From contig NZ_VTXD01000018.1 of the NCBI RefSeq assembly GCF_013114625.1, forward strand, positions 1 to 64,000: 64,000 bases of DNA. Direction: 5' to 3'. The notes beneath the pieces are model-generated. The model worked only from the letters and a program-made list of their open reading frames with translations. It made no database searches and had not been told where the DNA came from. Position numbers and translations under genes: made by a program. The stretch's first letter is position 1. Every line of letters starts with the position of its first letter. Origin of the DNA: Vibrio sp. 99-70-13A1. Its GTDB lineage: Bacteria; Pseudomonadota; Gammaproteobacteria; Enterobacterales; Vibrionaceae. Positions 1-8,583 of this stretch are shown here, piece after piece.

Positions 1-170
1 TTTTAAGGGGCTTTTTATTTTACCTTCACAACCTAATTACATTAAATATTTTAAAACACATTTCTAAAATATTTTGCTTACATACACTTACATTGCCATT
101 CGAACTTTATTGATAATATCCGTTCAAACTTAGTGAATTACTAATTTAATATTATCAACATGAGTTAATT

Positions 171-1298
171 ATGAAATATATAACCACCGTCACTTTAGCT
201 TGTTTAGCTATTTCAGGCTGCAACTCCAACAACCCCAAAAAAAACACCCCTACGACAACCCCTACGGCTAGTAATACCGAGTTGGCAGATTCAGTCGATG
301 AAAGAATGATTCACGACATTAAAAAATCTATGGTTTATCTCGATGAAAACAAGGTATGGAAAGGGTTTGACTACAAGTCGAAGCCGCACTACATGGTAAG
401 AGTTGATTCAAATGGCAATCCTGAAACTGCATTTATTATAAACCCTCAATCTAAGGTCAGCGGAGCACAAAAATTAGGTTCGAATGAAAGTTTAGGCCTT
501 AATGTTTATAAATATGAAGCTCAAATGCATACCGCTAATGACAAAATAGGAAGCGTTGGCTATTACTTTGATTATGTCATCGATGGGAATAAGTATTATA
601 CCCAAACTTATAGCGTTAAAGATACAATAGTCAGTAATTCATTATTTAGTTTTAGTAAGCTCACCGCTCATGAAATATTCCATTCATATCAAGTTGGCAG
701 TTTTAAAAAATTAGACTGGTGCCAGCAATATATGGATTCTGACTTTAATTCAAAATATCCTTTTGAAGAAGAAATACTGGTAAGACAAATCGCTCAGTTG
801 GATCTATTTGAAGGTTTACCTCATAAGGTCACTAAAGCAGAAGCAACTGAAAAATTGAAACGTTATATCGCACTGAAATTTGATGAAATGCGTGTTGATA
901 TTACTCCAGAAAAAATGGCAAAAAACATGGGGCTATGCCAAGAAAGAGGAGAAGGCACCGCGCAATATATTGAGACCATGATTAGTAAATATGCATATAA
1001 GAATAATGAAGCTAGTTTCGTTTATGGAATTAATGCTCATTCAGACGACTTTGATAATAAAAGTATGCAGATGTTCTTCAAGTGGGGAATATTCTACTCA
1101 ACAGGTGCATCCGCCACTTGGCTTCTGAGCGAGCTAGGTTATGACATTACACAACTAGAAAGTACAACCCCATACCACGCAGCAAAAACACTCTTAAAAA
1201 TGTCTGATGATGATATCCAAGCTAAATTATTAGACATTGAAGCAACTATGAACATGGATAGAGCACGAAAATCAGCCAAAAGGTTAGCAAATATGTAA
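171..1298 (+). CDS. Putative lipoprotein with an HExxH zinc-protease-like motif
   Basis: A 375-residue protein with a lipoprotein signal: short positive start, hydrophobic stretch, then lipobox AISGC with Cys17. A Thr/Pro/Asn-rich linker follows to about residue 40. Residues 167-171 read HEIFH, and EGTAQYIE lies at about 261-268. HExxH followed about 90 residues later by EGxA is the usual zinc-ligand layout of gluzincin peptidases, so a cell-envelope metallopeptidase is a reasonable inference. I do not recognise a named family. The gene stands alone: a terminator hairpin follows at once and the next gene has its own 230-base upstream region. The ATG at 171 is the only start that keeps the signal peptide. 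An inactive binding protein with a chance HExxH is the alternative. Confidence 0.7.
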   Translation: MKYITTVTLACLAISGCNSNNPKKNTPTTTPTASNTELADSVDERMIHDIKKSMVYLDENKVWKGFDYKSKPHYMVRVDSNGNPETAFIINPQSKVSGAQKLGSNESLGLNVYKYEAQMHTANDKIGSVGYYFDYVIDGNKYYTQTYSVKDTIVSNSLFSFSKLTAHEIFHSYQVGSFKKLDWCQQYMDSDFNSKYPFEEEILVRQIAQLDLFEGLPHKVTKAEATEKLKRYIALKFDEMRVDITPEKMAKNMGLCQERGEGTAQYIETMISKYAYKNNEASFVYGINAHSDDFDNKSMQMFFKWGIFYSTGASATWLLSELGYDITQLESTTPYHAAKTLLKMSDDDIQAKLLDIEATMNMDRARKSAKRLANM

Positions 1299-1305
1299 CA
1301 TAATC

Positions 1306-1333
1306 AATGCACTCTATACAGGGTGCATTTTTC
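1306..1333 (+). terminator. Rho-independent terminator
   Basis: An eight-pair stem (ATGCACTC with GGGTGCAT, one G-T pair) is followed by five T, 8 bases after the stop of the HExxH lipoprotein. Confidence 0.7.
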
Positions 1334-1526
1334 ATTACAAATACATATGCATAAGGTTACATTTGAATTTTTGTGATAATTCGTCAAACATCACTAAATC
1401 ACAAAAATTAATGCAAACGATTAAACCGACATATCATTTGCGTGACTGAAGTCACTTTTAAGTATGTACTCTATACCGTAAGATGCGCCAACTTCTGTTC
1501 TTCATCATCTTATTGAGTGTAACACT

Positions 1527-2963
1527 ATGAAAATATTAAAAAGTACTCTTGCCCTAGCTATCTCTGCAACCATGTTAATGGGTTGTAATGACGAGACAAC
1601 AACAAACAACTACCTACCAGAGGTTCCTGAAGTTCCAGCACCGGCTCCTGTTGATAGTGAAGGTCGTATTGCTGCATTTAACCTTTCTTTTGACCGCTAT
1701 ACTTATGAAGAGCTAGTGGCTGAGATGAAGCTAACAACGGTAGAACAAACTACTCTGGTTGATGGCTGGAAAGCAGGTACTTTGTCTGAAGAAGATACCG
1801 CAACAGCACTCAAAGTAATTCAAATTCGTAACGTTGCAGCTATCATTCAAACTGAAAGACCAGCTGTTATCATGATGTCTGAGTTCAACAATGACGGCAC
1901 TGGCACAAATAATGACGCTTTAATTGCTTTCCGTTTGAACTACCTTGCTGTTCCTCAAAACTCAAACAGCATCGACCAAGATGGTACTGTGCTTGAGCCT
2001 ATTGCATTCCAGTACTTTGCTAACTTCGCGACTAATACTGGTTTAGTTAGCCCACATGATTTAGATAATAATGGCACTGCTGGTCAATTACCTGGTGATG
2101 CTTGGGGCTTTGGTAACTACCATGGTCAATACGCATTTGCATTAATGTCTCAATACGAAATTGATAAAGATAACATGCGTACTTTCCAAGAGTTTAAATG
2201 GAAAGATCTTGAAGGTGCGGTAATTCCAACTATTACCAACTGTAATGATTCTTGGAACCCAATCCCAGATGGCATGAGCTGTGGTGACGAGTGGTATACA
2301 GCAGCTGAATGGGCTGACATGCGCCTTTCTTCTAAGAACCACGTAGATGCACCAATCCTAATCCCTCAATCGGATGGCAGTACTGAAACTATTCACCTAT
2401 TAATGTCTCACCCTACTCCACCAATCTTTGATACAGGAAAAAACAAAGCTCAAAATGCTGATGAAGTTAACTTCTGGATTCAATACATCGAAGGCACGAC
2501 AAGCACTGTATTTACTGATGACAAAGGTACAACTGGTGCTCTAGCAGCAGATGCTAAATTTGTTGTTATGGGTGATCTAAACGCTGATCCACTTAAAGGC
2601 GATGGCGACCTAACTGCGATTAATGCACTGATGGATCACGATAAAGTAAACCGCTTAGCTACATTTGGTCCTTTAGCTCCAGCAAGCCTTGGCGCACCTG
2701 AGTGTCTAGCACTAGGCGAATGTAAGTCAGCTAACTGGGATACACCAAACCCAGACCAAGTAACAAGCACAAGTGGTTTGCGTCTTGACCATGTAATTCC
2801 TTCAGCGAACCTAACAATTACTGAAACAGGTGTTTACTGGCCAGCTACATTCGAATCTGGTCGTCTTCTTATGAATGATGAGCGTGTTGGTAACTACGGT
2901 AATGGTAAAGATATTTCTTCAGACCACCGCATGGTTTGGATCAAAGCAGATATCGCTAACTAA
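1527..2963 (+). CDS. Endonuclease/exonuclease/phosphatase-family lipoprotein
   Basis: A 478-residue lipoprotein: the signal sequence ends in LMGC with the lipidated Cys at 20, followed by an acidic, Pro-rich linker (PEVPEVPAPAP). The rest shows scattered hallmarks of the DNase I / EEP fold: an opening strand IAAFNLSF, a catalytic-type Glu in MMSEFNND, the VVMGDLNADP strand with its Asp-x-Asn, and a closing SSDHRM with the conserved Asp-His. These residues form the metal-dependent phosphodiesterase site of the fold. The substrate cannot be told; secreted nucleases and phospholipases share it. It is probably anchored in the outer membrane facing the periplasm or the medium. It is monocistronic and ends in a good terminator. 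Confidence 0.8.
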   Translation: MKILKSTLALAISATMLMGCNDETTTNNYLPEVPEVPAPAPVDSEGRIAAFNLSFDRYTYEELVAEMKLTTVEQTTLVDGWKAGTLSEEDTATALKVIQIRNVAAIIQTERPAVIMMSEFNNDGTGTNNDALIAFRLNYLAVPQNSNSIDQDGTVLEPIAFQYFANFATNTGLVSPHDLDNNGTAGQLPGDAWGFGNYHGQYAFALMSQYEIDKDNMRTFQEFKWKDLEGAVIPTITNCNDSWNPIPDGMSCGDEWYTAAEWADMRLSSKNHVDAPILIPQSDGSTETIHLLMSHPTPPIFDTGKNKAQNADEVNFWIQYIEGTTSTVFTDDKGTTGALAADAKFVVMGDLNADPLKGDGDLTAINALMDHDKVNRLATFGPLAPASLGAPECLALGECKSANWDTPNPDQVTSTSGLRLDHVIPSANLTITETGVYWPATFESGRLLMNDERVGNYGNGKDISSDHRMVWIKADIAN

Positions 2964-2992
2964 TTCATAGTTAACGCTATATAGCAGCAATC

Positions 2993-3022
2993 AAAGCTCA
3001 GCCAACGTGCTGGGCTTTTTCA
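2993..3022 (+). terminator. Rho-independent terminator
   Basis: AAGCTCAGC pairs with GCTGGGCTT (one G-T pair), followed by a T run. It lies 30 bases after the EEP lipoprotein gene. Confidence 0.8.
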
Positions 3023-3111
3023 TGCCCCAACAGTAATGTTTTTGTAAACACAGTTCTTTGAAGCGAAAATTATTTTGTCCATCATGCTGTTTTAGACAAA
3101 AACACTTGGTA

Positions 3112-3146
3112 CAAAAAAGCCCATAATCCGTCAAGACTATGGGCAA
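3112..3146 (-). terminator. Terminator of the mannosylglycerate operon
   Basis: On the minus strand GCCCATAGTC pairs with GATTATGGGC and is followed by six T. It lies downstream of manA, the last gene of the operon. Confidence 0.8.
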
Positions 3147-3212
3147 ATCAGAGAAGAGAAGCTCTGAAAACTTACCAATAAAGCGTTACATTAATGCGCT
3201 AACGTCGGGGGA

Positions 3213-4409
3213 CTAATTAAACGCACGAGCCAATGTACCGCTCCCTTGATATTGGTAACTGGTTGCACTGTGACAAACAAAAGCTGATTCACCTGCTTTC
3301 AGTTTTACGGGTTTTTCACCGCACATAATTAACACTTCACCTGTCATACAGAATAAGATTTCTGCGCTTCGAACAAACTGTGAACGACTCTCGTTTTCTA
3401 CGCATTCAAGTACTTCAAAACCAAAATCATCTACTGGGATAGCGTAGCCTAACTTACCGTCCATTTTAGTTGGTGCTAAACGCAAATCTTCATGATTAAT
3501 AGATTCAAATTGAGTGTTATCAATCAGCTCTACAACATCCATATGCTTAGGTGTTAATCCTGCGCGAAGTACATTGTCTGAATTCGCCATGATCTCTAAG
3601 CCAGTGCCTTGCACATACGCATGTGGCGTTTCAGCATGCAGGAACATCGCCTCACCCGGCTCTAATTCAATCACATTAAGGATCAATGGTGAAAACAAAC
3701 CGATATCATCTGAATATTCATCAACAAAACTCTTAATCAGATCAAAGGCTTCACGTGCTTTTGCTGTGCGTGGACGTTGTTCCATTGCTATTTTCAGTTC
3801 GTTCAACGCGGTCGATTTTTTATCACCATTCAGGCTCATTACCACCGTAAAGAACTGCTTCAAACCTTGAGATGTTGGTAAAGCTTTAAGCGCGTGTAAA
3901 TCATCATTCAACGTTGCAATGTTCGCTTGCTCAAACAAAGAAATAATTTCAGAAACTGGTCGAAAACCATTCATCGCTTTGTAGAAAGTCAGAGCGTAAA
4001 CCAACTCGGGTTTATGATTATCGTCGCGGTAATTACGGTTCGAAGCCCCTAACTCAATACCTAAGTCATTCTCTTTTGAGAAGCCTAGCTGTGCTTTGTC
4101 TCTACGAGGATGAACCTGCACCGACAAGGCTTTATCAGCAGCCAAAACCTTGAACAAGTAAGGTAGATTACCAAAGCGTTGAACCGTGTAATCACCCAAG
4201 ACAGAAATTGGATCTTTCTTGATCAAATCAGAAAGTAGCTCGCCATTTTCAGCTATCTTTGAACAGCCATTTGGGTGAGCACCCATCCAAATTTCGGCTT
4301 GTGGCTCGTTGTTTGGATTTTCGATACCAAACAGATCATTCATCGCCACTTGGCTGCCCCAAACATAGTTTTGAATAACGTTATCAAGCTTGAATAGATT
4401 AGTTTGCAT
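3213..4409 (-). CDS. manA: Mannose-6-phosphate isomerase, class I
   Basis: Interconverts mannose-6-phosphate and fructose-6-phosphate in the cytoplasm. Type I zinc enzyme features are visible: the N-terminal NYVWGS, the metal-site strand SVQVHPRRDKAQLGF, the DNHKPELVYAL segment with the conserved His and Glu, and FLHAETPHAYVQG of the second half. The C-terminal cupin-like region is complete. I place the start at the ATG at 4409. A GTG 12 bases upstream is also in frame but has no ribosome site. The start lies inside the 3' end of the glycerate kinase gene (11-base overlap), which implies translational coupling. In this operon its job is to feed the mannose-6-phosphate released by MngB into glycolysis. 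A second manA copy elsewhere in the genome is likely but cannot be seen here. Confidence 0.93.
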   Translation of the reverse strand: MQTNLFKLDNVIQNYVWGSQVAMNDLFGIENPNNEPQAEIWMGAHPNGCSKIAENGELLSDLIKKDPISVLGDYTVQRFGNLPYLFKVLAADKALSVQVHPRRDKAQLGFSKENDLGIELGASNRNYRDDNHKPELVYALTFYKAMNGFRPVSEIISLFEQANIATLNDDLHALKALPTSQGLKQFFTVVMSLNGDKKSTALNELKIAMEQRPRTAKAREAFDLIKSFVDEYSDDIGLFSPLILNVIELEPGEAMFLHAETPHAYVQGTGLEIMANSDNVLRAGLTPKHMDVVELIDNTQFESINHEDLRLAPTKMDGKLGYAIPVDDFGFEVLECVENESRSQFVRSAEILFCMTGEVLIMCGEKPVKLKAGESAFVCHSATSYQYQGSGTLARAFN

Positions 4410-5631
4410 AGTGGTTCTCACTGTTTTCTTGTGTTGCTAAATGCTCGGCTTTACTTTGCACGGGCGTTTGAACAGATAAAATTTGTTGACCTAATTGCAG
4501 AGTCGCTGCAACGTTTCGAGAGGTACGAATCAGGTTTTGCTCGGCTTCATTAAGCACTTGAGACAAGGGCTGAGGGGAACGTACGGTTCCAAATAAGCTA
4601 GACATTGAGCTATAAAGCATTTCAACGTCTTTTCCCAAAGAACCAGCGATACCAATGGTCGGAATGTTCTGCTTAAGAGCTCGCTGTGCTATTCCAAAAG
4701 GCGTTTTTCCTTGTAGAGTTTGATTGTCCATCTGCCCTTCTCCAGTCACGACTAGTGAAGCGCCTTCAAGCACCTTATCCGCATCTAAAGCGTCGAGTAC
4801 CATCTCAATACCCGCTTTAATTTGGATATTGAATGCCAGGCTTAACCCTAGAGGTGTGCCACCAGCAGCACCAAAGCCCGCGCTGTCGCGATGATTAACA
4901 CCTGTGTGAGCTTGAGCAATATCGGCAAAGTGCCCAATGGCAGCATCAAGTTGTTGAACGTGAGTTTGTGAAGCGCCTTTTTGCGGACCAAACACGGCAC
5001 TGGCTCCGCTTTCGCCACACAGTGGATTATTCACATCACATGCGACCACGAACATCACTTCTTTGCATCTAGGGTGCAGTCCATCAAGATCGATGCTGGC
5101 TAGCTGACTTAATTCGGCGCCGCCACCAGATAACTCATTGCCTTGCTTGTCTAGTAACTTGCCTCCCAAGGCTTGTAAGATGCCAGCACCTGCGTCATTG
5201 GTGGCACTACCGCCCAGACCAATGATGATCTGTTCCACACCTTTATCTAGCGCATCTTTGATCAGCACCCCTGTGCCGTAAGACGATGCTGTTAGAGGTG
5301 ATCTTTCTTCTACGGTTAATCGATCTAAACCCGATGCTTGGGCAAACTCCACCAAGGCAGTGTTTACGCTTTTACCATCAACCTGTTGTTCAAGTGAAGC
5401 CCAATAAGCCGTACATTCACGTCCGATTGGATCCGTCGTTTGCAGCCGTTGTTTCTTACCATTAAGTGCTTCTAGCAACACGTCTACCGTGCCTTCACCA
5501 CCATCAGCGAGAGGCAGTTTTACGAACTCTGCGTAAGGGAAAACATCGGCAAATCCACGCTCAATGCAAGACGCAACTTGATGGGCGTCGAGTGATTCTT
5601 TAAATGAATCGGGGGCAATTACAATTTTCAT
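4399..5631 (-). CDS. Glycerate kinase (GlxK/GarK family)
   Basis: Phosphorylates D-glycerate, probably to 2-phosphoglycerate as in the GarK/GlxK family. Family features: the opening MKIVIAPDSFKESL, the glycine-rich LADGGEGTVDVL, IIGLGGSATNDAGAGILQAL, and the nucleotide-binding VTGEGQMDNQTLQGKTP. At 410 residues it is about 30 longer than the usual family length; the excess is a Gln/Ser-rich C-terminal tail that overlaps the manA start. It lies 45 bases after mngB, and the gap holds a strong GC-rich stem-loop. Hydrolysis of phosphorylated mannosylglycerate yields glycerate, so the position in this operon gives the enzyme a clear substrate. The E. coli mng locus lacks this gene, which makes the Vibrio arrangement more self-contained. 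Confidence 0.9.
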   Translation of the reverse strand: MKIVIAPDSFKESLDAHQVASCIERGFADVFPYAEFVKLPLADGGEGTVDVLLEALNGKKQRLQTTDPIGRECTAYWASLEQQVDGKSVNTALVEFAQASGLDRLTVEERSPLTASSYGTGVLIKDALDKGVEQIIIGLGGSATNDAGAGILQALGGKLLDKQGNELSGGGAELSQLASIDLDGLHPRCKEVMFVVACDVNNPLCGESGASAVFGPQKGASQTHVQQLDAAIGHFADIAQAHTGVNHRDSAGFGAAGGTPLGLSLAFNIQIKAGIEMVLDALDADKVLEGASLVVTGEGQMDNQTLQGKTPFGIAQRALKQNIPTIGIAGSLGKDVEMLYSSMSSLFGTVRSPQPLSQVLNEAEQNLIRTSRNVAATLQLGQQILSVQTPVQSKAEHLATQENSENHYAN

Positions 5632-5645
5632 TGTCGTTCACCATT

Positions 5646-5667
5646 CCCGCCCACCAAGGTGAGCGGG
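5646..5667 (-). other. Intercistronic GC-rich stem-loop between mngB and glycerate kinase
   Basis: Ten pairs (CCCGCTCACC with GGTGGGCGGG, one G-T pair) close a two-base loop, with no T run after it. Its place between two closely spaced operon genes suggests an mRNA processing or 3'-end protection element that sets the relative level of mngB over the downstream genes. That role is inferred. Confidence 0.5.
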
Positions 5668-5676
5668 TGATTAAAA

Positions 5677-8346
5677 TTAGAATTTGATTTGGAATGTTTT
5701 TGCTTGGCAAGATGCCAATTCACCAAAAGATAAGTCACCAAAAGACAAGTCATTAAAGGTTTCAATTGCTACATCACCTTCACGAACGCGTTCGTCCATG
5801 CTTGTTTCTTTCCAACTTGAAACCGCTTGGGTGAAAGAGATTGAATCCGATACTGAACCCGTTTCTGCTGGGTTGTAGACACGCATGATCAACGCATCTT
5901 CGTCTTCAGCTTTCTTAAGTACGCTTAGTACCGCACCTGCCTGTTGCTTCGATAGCAAGCTGAAGCTCATTGGTAGGTTTTGCTCACCCACATTCAGCTT
6001 CATCGCGTTGTAAGGGATCTTGTTATAGCATTCGACTTGAGTGACATTGTCACGTGCTTGCGCCATGATATTCGCGTCAATGTGGTTACCAGAGAAACCA
6101 CACAGCGTGAATTCACACACTAACTTGCCGCGCACTTGTGAATCTGGTGTCGGGATCTTAATACCTGAAGGACGACCCGGACGAAGCAATAGCTCTTCTT
6201 TACCCAACACGCCGATACCACGGAATAATGTCAGTGCGAAGGTATCTCTATTCTCATCGCCTTGAGATGCAATCACTTCAAATTCACGCAGACCATTCGA
6301 CATGATCGCCATGCCCGCTTTGCCGTTTTCTAGCGCTGCAAAGTTCATTAACTGATACACAGGAACTGGTGCTTCTTTCCACTTCTCTTCTTCCCAAACC
6401 GCCATTGCAGGATCGTTAGTTGGTCGAGTAATACAACCGAATTGGTTATCAGCAACGACAGTTTCAGAAACAAATGGCGTTGGTACTAACACACGTACAC
6501 GGTGGTCGTCGGCTTGGTTGTCTAGCTCCATGCGGACTTCGATGCGGCGAGAGCCTTGTTTTAGTACCACTTGGCATTGGGCTTCAACAAAACCGTTTTG
6601 ACCCGTGCGCTCTTCACGCTCTGCAAGGTTTGCAGGCACGTTCATGCGGAAAGCGATGTTCGCTACCGATTGGAAGCCTTGGTGGTCAATCGATGTTTCT
6701 ACCGGGAATTCATCTGAGTACAGTAGCCACTCTTGACGAGATGGAGAGTAATCGTACTCATCGCCGTCATCAGAACCGTCTTCTAAACGAAGTACTTGGT
6801 CGAATACTTGCTCTGTCTCTTTATCGAAAATAGTCAGAGTACCGTTGTCGTTTACATTGATTCGGTAGTATTCATTTTCTAATAGGTAGTCCTTCTGTTC
6901 AGCAACTTTTATTGCGCCCTTCTCGTTTCCTTCAATGTGTAACGTGGTGAAGCCCATCGCTGGTACAGTGCGTTTGATTTGAATATCAAACTCCATGAAC
7001 GGGTCGTAGTTACCGTAGTGAACGATTTGACGGTCTACTTTACCTGGATCAATTTGGCGCTTGTCTTGGATGAAGTACTCAACTGGGTTTTCGTTTTCAT
7101 CAAAGATTGAGAATTCTTGAGCACGGATAGTAATGGTTGTGTTCACCACTTCTTCACGCTCGTACGGAGAAAGGTTAAACATCGCCAATTTGTCGCAACC
7201 TTCGCGATCCGGCATGTGGTCGACAATCTTACGCTTGTAGAAATGAATCAGGTTTGTCGCCATATCGTCCGCAAGGATGTAACGGTTTAGGATTTCAGCG
7301 TGAACCTTGTCTGAACAGCAGCAACCAATCGAGTCATGAGCGTGGTTCTTCATGCTCTCTTTCCACATTTTCTCAATCAAACCGTGGTGGTATTCGAAAC
7401 CTAATGTCCAAGCGATAGACGCTAGAGGCTCTAGGATGTTTACAATCTTATTTTCGATTTCTGCGTGGATTAGTTTGATGTCCATGCGCGTAGACGAAAT
7501 AGTACGGTGAACACGCATGTATTTACCGTCGTTGAATTCGCCTTTGATTGTGTCGAGTTGGTCGCGTGCTGCTTCTACTTTCTCGAACACTTCTTCAAAG
7601 CGACTCATTGAGAATTCGCGATCTGGGTAGATTTCGCGAAGTTTGTCCATCACTTCAAAGATGTCTTTTTGAATCGGCATTTGATCGTGGCCGTTTGGCA
7701 ATAGGATATCTTTCGTTACCGATGGTTTTTCTAGTACTGGGAAATACTTATCTAAACGAGCACGCAGACCTTCTTCATCTTGCGGAAGGTATTTACCAAT
7801 CGCGTAACCCAGTGGAAGCACTTGTGCCGTTACTTCACTGCCGTCGTTAGACTGCCATAAGAATTCTGTTTTGTTGGTGCCATGACGCTCTGAACAACCA
7901 CGCCAGAACATTGCACGCGTGATGTCGAAACCGTTGTAGATCATCGGCAGCTGTGAGCTCATGCTGAATGAATCTGGTAGGTAACCAATCTTCATTGCAT
8001 CACCAAATTTCATACAGTCACGAATGCCATACATCATGTTACGCACAATCGACTCACCAGAAACTTGCATTGTGTCGGTTTGAGAATACCAAGGGCCAAT
8101 AATAAGCTTGCCCGCTTCAACCAATGCTTTTACGCGTTCTGTGTTCTCTGGTTTGATCGCAAAGTAGTCTTCTAGAACCGCTGTTTGACCATCTAGAACG
8201 TAGTATTTGTATTCTGGATCGCTCTCCAGACGGTTCATGATTTCTTCCATGTTGTTCACAAGAAGAATACGTGACTCTTCTGTTGTGAAATACCATTCAC
8301 GATCCCAGTGCATGTGTGGAGTAATATGTACGCGTGATGTAGTCAT
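5677..8346 (-). CDS. mngB: Mannosylglycerate hydrolase (GH38 alpha-mannosidase)
   Basis: Cytoplasmic alpha-mannosidase that splits 2-O-(6-phospho-mannosyl)-D-glycerate into mannose-6-phosphate and glycerate. The protein of about 890 residues follows E. coli MngB (as I recall it) nearly end to end. Shared blocks include [19 protein letters not shown] with the metal-binding His and Asp, YLPDSF with the GH38 nucleophile Asp, [30 protein letters not shown], and [17 protein letters not shown]. Two starts are possible. The ATG at 8346 has AGG nine bases upstream. The ATG at 8352 leaves only three bases after the AGG, so 8346 is preferred. It is the second gene of the operon, after mngA and a 230-base structured gap. 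The protein appears intact. Confidence 0.95.
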   Translation of the reverse strand: MTTSRVHITPHMHWDREWYFTTEESRILLVNNMEEIMNRLESDPEYKYYVLDGQTAVLEDYFAIKPENTERVKALVEAGKLIIGPWYSQTDTMQVSGESIVRNMMYGIRDCMKFGDAMKIGYLPDSFSMSSQLPMIYNGFDITRAMFWRGCSERHGTNKTEFLWQSNDGSEVTAQVLPLGYAIGKYLPQDEEGLRARLDKYFPVLEKPSVTKDILLPNGHDQMPIQKDIFEVMDKLREIYPDREFSMSRFEEVFEKVEAARDQLDTIKGEFNDGKYMRVHRTISSTRMDIKLIHAEIENKIVNILEPLASIAWTLGFEYHHGLIEKMWKESMKNHAHDSIGCCCSDKVHAEILNRYILADDMATNLIHFYKRKIVDHMPDREGCDKLAMFNLSPYEREEVVNTTITIRAQEFSIFDENENPVEYFIQDKRQIDPGKVDRQIVHYGNYDPFMEFDIQIKRTVPAMGFTTLHIEGNEKGAIKVAEQKDYLLENEYYRINVNDNGTLTIFDKETEQVFDQVLRLEDGSDDGDEYDYSPSRQEWLLYSDEFPVETSIDHQGFQSVANIAFRMNVPANLAEREERTGQNGFVEAQCQVVLKQGSRRIEVRMELDNQADDHRVRVLVPTPFVSETVVADNQFGCITRPTNDPAMAVWEEEKWKEAPVPVYQLMNFAALENGKAGMAIMSNGLREFEVIASQGDENRDTFALTLFRGIGVLGKEELLLRPGRPSGIKIPTPDSQVRGKLVCEFTLCGFSGNHIDANIMAQARDNVTQVECYNKIPYNAMKLNVGEQNLPMSFSLLSKQQAGAVLSVLKKAEDEDALIMRVYNPAETGSVSDSISFTQAVSSWKETSMDERVREGDVAIETFNDLSFGDLSFGELASCQAKTFQIKF

Positions 8347-8583
8347 AATCATTTACCTAAATGTGTCGCTTCGAGTAAATCTAAAATTCGAACTCAAATA
8401 CGACTAAATTAAAGTTTTTCAAGGGGTTAAAATTGGCTGCCGCTAAATTTAGGGTGCAGAAAACCACGCCCAGAATCTGTGTGAATAAAACCGTTAGGAA
8501 CACAGGTATTTAGGACAGCCAAGTTATTCGTTATTTTTTATATGGTGTTTTAACTGCGAGCTAGAAGTGAGCTCAAAATTCAG
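8347..8583 (-). other. Structured gap between mngA and mngB
   Basis: About 235 bases without a coding frame. It contains a widely spaced inverted repeat (TTGGCTG near 8433 and CAGCCAA near 8515) and a short hairpin GAGCT...AGCTC near 8558. There is no classic terminator, so mngB probably still depends on the mngA promoter. An internal promoter or processing site is possible. Confidence 0.35.

Noticed and set aside
1..170. Gene fragment or terminator half at the left edge
   Set aside because: Only a TAAGGGGCTTTTT-like tail is visible, probably half of a terminator cut by the window; not enough to annotate.
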